DNA of 17,855 nucleotides from Halomonas sp. GTDB taxonomy: Bacteria > Pseudomonadota > Gammaproteobacteria > Pseudomonadales > Oleiphilaceae. Position 1 is the first letter of the stretch. The number at the start of each line of letters is the position of its first letter. Of this stretch, positions 16,432-17,855 are shown piece after piece. Both the position numbers and the translations under genes were made by a program. The notes under the pieces were generated by a model that saw nothing but the letters and a program-made list of their open reading frames with translations, made no database searches and was not told the DNA's origin. The stretch lies in the NCBI GenBank assembly GCA_007135745.1, contig SLIH01000239.1, positions 1-17,855 on the forward strand, given 5' to 3'.

Positions 16432-17781
16432 ATGATCAAGATCAAGAAAGGCCTCGATCTTCCGATAAATGGCGAGCCCGAGCCCGTCATTGAGCAGGGT
16501 CGGTCGGTTAGGCATGTTGCCGTGACCGGCTTCGACTATGTTGGCATGAAGCCAACGCTCAAGGTGCGCGAAGGTGATCGTGTCAAGCGGGGCTCTCCCA
16601 TCTTCACCGACAAGAAGAATGAGGGGGTCCTCTACACCTCGCCCGCTTCCGGAATCGTGCGCGAAATCAACCGCGGTGAACGACGCGTATTCCAGTCAAT
16701 GGTGATTGAAATTGACGGTGATGACGCGGAAACCTTTGAGCAGCATACCAGTGCCGGGCTGAGCAGCCTGGACCGGCAGAAGGTTGTCGACAATCTGGTC
16801 CAGTCCGGTATGTGGCCGGTAATTCGGACCCGCCCCTACAGCAAGGCGCCCGCCATCGACAGCGAGCCCCATTCCATTTTCGTATCCGTTATGGATACGA
16901 ATCCGCTGGCTGCGGATCCTGCGATCATTATCAATGATGATCCGGAAGCGTTCGAGAACGGCCTGAAGGTCCTCGGGCGCCTGACCAGCGGCAAGGTGCA
17001 TGTCTGCGGCTGGCCAGATAGCAAGGTTCCCCTGCCACAGGGCGATCAGTTTGAGCAGCACGCTTTTGATGGCCCTCATCCGGCGGGTAACGTCGGTACG
17101 CATATCCATTTCGTCGATCCCGTGGGTGGCGAAAAGGTCGTCTGGACGGTCAACTACCAGAAAGTCATGGATATCGGGCGTCTGTTCACAACCGGCCGCG
17201 TGCCGAAGGAGCAGATTGTGGCCGTTACAGGCCCCATGGCGAAGCGCCCGCGTTTGCTGCGGACCGTCATTGGCGCCAGCCTCAATGAACTGCTCGAGGA
17301 TGAAATCGAGCAGGGCGACTATGAGGTCCGGATGGTAAACGGCTCAGTCCTCGGAGGGCGCTCTGCGCGTGGCCCCGTGGCTTACCTTGGGCGTAATGCC
17401 TGTCAGGTGACTGTGCTGGAGGAAGGCTACAAGCGGCCCTTTATGGGCTGGCTGTCGCCGGGGACGGATCGTTTCTCCCGCCTCAACATCTATCTGTCCA
17501 AGCTGATGCCAGGCAAGAAGTTCAACTTCAATACCAACACCAACGGCAGTGAGCGGGCTATGGTGCCCATCGGGGTCTATGAAGAAATCATGCCCCTCGA
17601 CATCCTGCCGACCCAGCTGCTGCGCTCGCTGATTGTGCAGGATACGGAGCAGGCCCAGATGCTGGGTGCGCTGGAGTTGGACGAAGAGGATCTTGCCCTG
17701 TGCACCTTTGTCTGTCCGGGCAAATACGAATATGGACCGATTCTGCGACAGAATCTGACGCGTATCGAATTCGAGGGCTAA
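16432..17781 (+). CDS. nqrA: Na+-translocating NADH:quinone reductase subunit A
   Basis: NqrA is the peripheral, cytoplasm-facing subunit of the six-subunit Na+-pumping respiratory complex and has been linked to ubiquinone binding. The protein opens with IKIKKGLDLPINGEP, a family hallmark. It continues with KPTLKVREGDRVKRGSPIFTDKKNEGVLYTSPASGIV (about 40-77), a biotinyl/RnfC-like hammerhead. Then come GMWPVIRTRPYSKAP, PSAIFV-like DSEPHSIFVSVMDTNPLAADP, and the late stretch LCTFVCPGKYEYGPILRQNL. At 449 residues it is full length (E. coli relatives about 447). The ribosome site is weak (GGGCAAAG about four bases upstream), but the start codon aligns with the family start. nqrB follows after three bases. 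Gap-nqr adjacency agrees with Pseudomonas gene order. Confidence 0.97.
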   Translation: MIKIKKGLDLPINGEPEPVIEQGRSVRHVAVTGFDYVGMKPTLKVREGDRVKRGSPIFTDKKNEGVLYTSPASGIVREINRGERRVFQSMVIEIDGDDAETFEQHTSAGLSSLDRQKVVDNLVQSGMWPVIRTRPYSKAPAIDSEPHSIFVSVMDTNPLAADPAIIINDDPEAFENGLKVLGRLTSGKVHVCGWPDSKVPLPQGDQFEQHAFDGPHPAGNVGTHIHFVDPVGGEKVVWTVNYQKVMDIGRLFTTGRVPKEQIVAVTGPMAKRPRLLRTVIGASLNELLEDEIEQGDYEVRMVNGSVLGGRSARGPVAYLGRNACQVTVLEEGYKRPFMGWLSPGTDRFSRLNIYLSKLMPGKKFNFNTNTNGSERAMVPIGVYEEIMPLDILPTQLLRSLIVQDTEQAQMLGALELDEEDLALCTFVCPGKYEYGPILRQNLTRIEFEG

Positions 17782-17784
17782 CGC

Positions 17785-17855
17785 ATGGCGCTTAGAAAGT
17801 TTTTCGACAAGCTTGAGCCCCATTTTGAGAAAGGTGGCAAGTTCGAGCGCTGGTA
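17785..17855 (+). CDS. nqrB: Na+-translocating NADH:quinone reductase subunit B, first 23 codons (cut by window end)
   Basis: The visible start, MALRKFFDKLEPHFEKGGKFERW, matches the NqrB opening MxLKxxFEKxEPxFEKGGK. NqrB is a polytopic inner-membrane subunit carrying covalently bound FMN and riboflavin; those parts lie beyond the window. GAGGG is placed seven bases before the ATG, and only three bases separate it from the nqrA stop, so the two are in one operon. Confidence 0.93.
   Translation, partial: MALRKFFDKLEPHFEKGGKFERW

Noticed and set aside
16415..16435. A six-codon frame (MIGQSE) whose TGA overlaps the nqrA ATG
   Set aside because: The overlap looks like coupling, but there is no Shine-Dalgarno sequence before its ATG, and so short a frame is expected by chance. 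It would need conservation to be taken seriously.

Overview
The window looks like a stretch of chromosomal core genome from a marine gammaproteobacterium of the Pseudomonas/Marinobacter/Alcanivorax kind. The evidence is a 531-residue-class isocitrate lyase, a PsrA regulator, the long Pseudomonas-type glyceraldehyde-3-phosphate dehydrogenase, and the start of a Na+-translocating NADH:quinone reductase operon. From memory, the order psrA - nagZ - methylthioinosine phosphorylase - csiV/mfd (opposite strand) - gap - nqrA matches the Pseudomonas aeruginosa region around PA2999-PA3006, with extra genes inserted. Marinobacter is my best guess for the genus, but it rests on protein resemblance only. 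I see no insertion sequence, phage gene, CRISPR array, tRNA or rRNA.

Layout. Positions 1-1250 hold the 3' end of isocitrate lyase and a strong terminator. Positions 1247-2092 hold two small minus-strand genes: an 88-residue unknown and an exported DUF4124-type protein. msrA (2144-2782, +) converges on a minus-strand helical protein of unknown function (2864-3316). A minus-strand pair follows: a two-CBS-domain protein and riboflavin synthase (4512 to 3455). A 281-base spacer carries a perfect 11-base inverted repeat. It leads into a plus-strand gene for an unrecognised protein with a central membrane hairpin (4794-5804).

The core of the window is a plus-strand run of five tightly packed genes at 5869-10028. 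These are psrA, a leaderless YkuD-domain enzyme, nagZ, an MscS-type channel and an S-methyl-5'-thioinosine phosphorylase. A TTGACA promoter and a 27-base PsrA-like palindrome precede psrA, and several junctions overlap by 1-4 bases. NagZ and the YkuD protein both fit cytoplasmic peptidoglycan recycling; the phosphorylase is purine/methionine salvage. If the run is one transcript, a fatty-acid-responsive repressor would sit at the head of a cell-wall recycling and osmotic-protection operon.

On the minus strand, mfd (14352 to 10855) overlaps csiV, an envelope protein gene, by four bases. gap is divergent from mfd and probably starts at a GTG (14600) behind a good sigma-70 promoter. It ends in a hairpin terminator. 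A 347-base leader region with a TATAAT promoter then introduces nqrA and the first codons of nqrB, which the window edge cuts.

I did not find a clearly new multi-gene system. The points most worth following are the leaderless YkuD/NagZ pairing under a PsrA-type promoter, the unexplained inverted repeat at 4673-4703, and the unrecognised membrane protein at 4794-5804.
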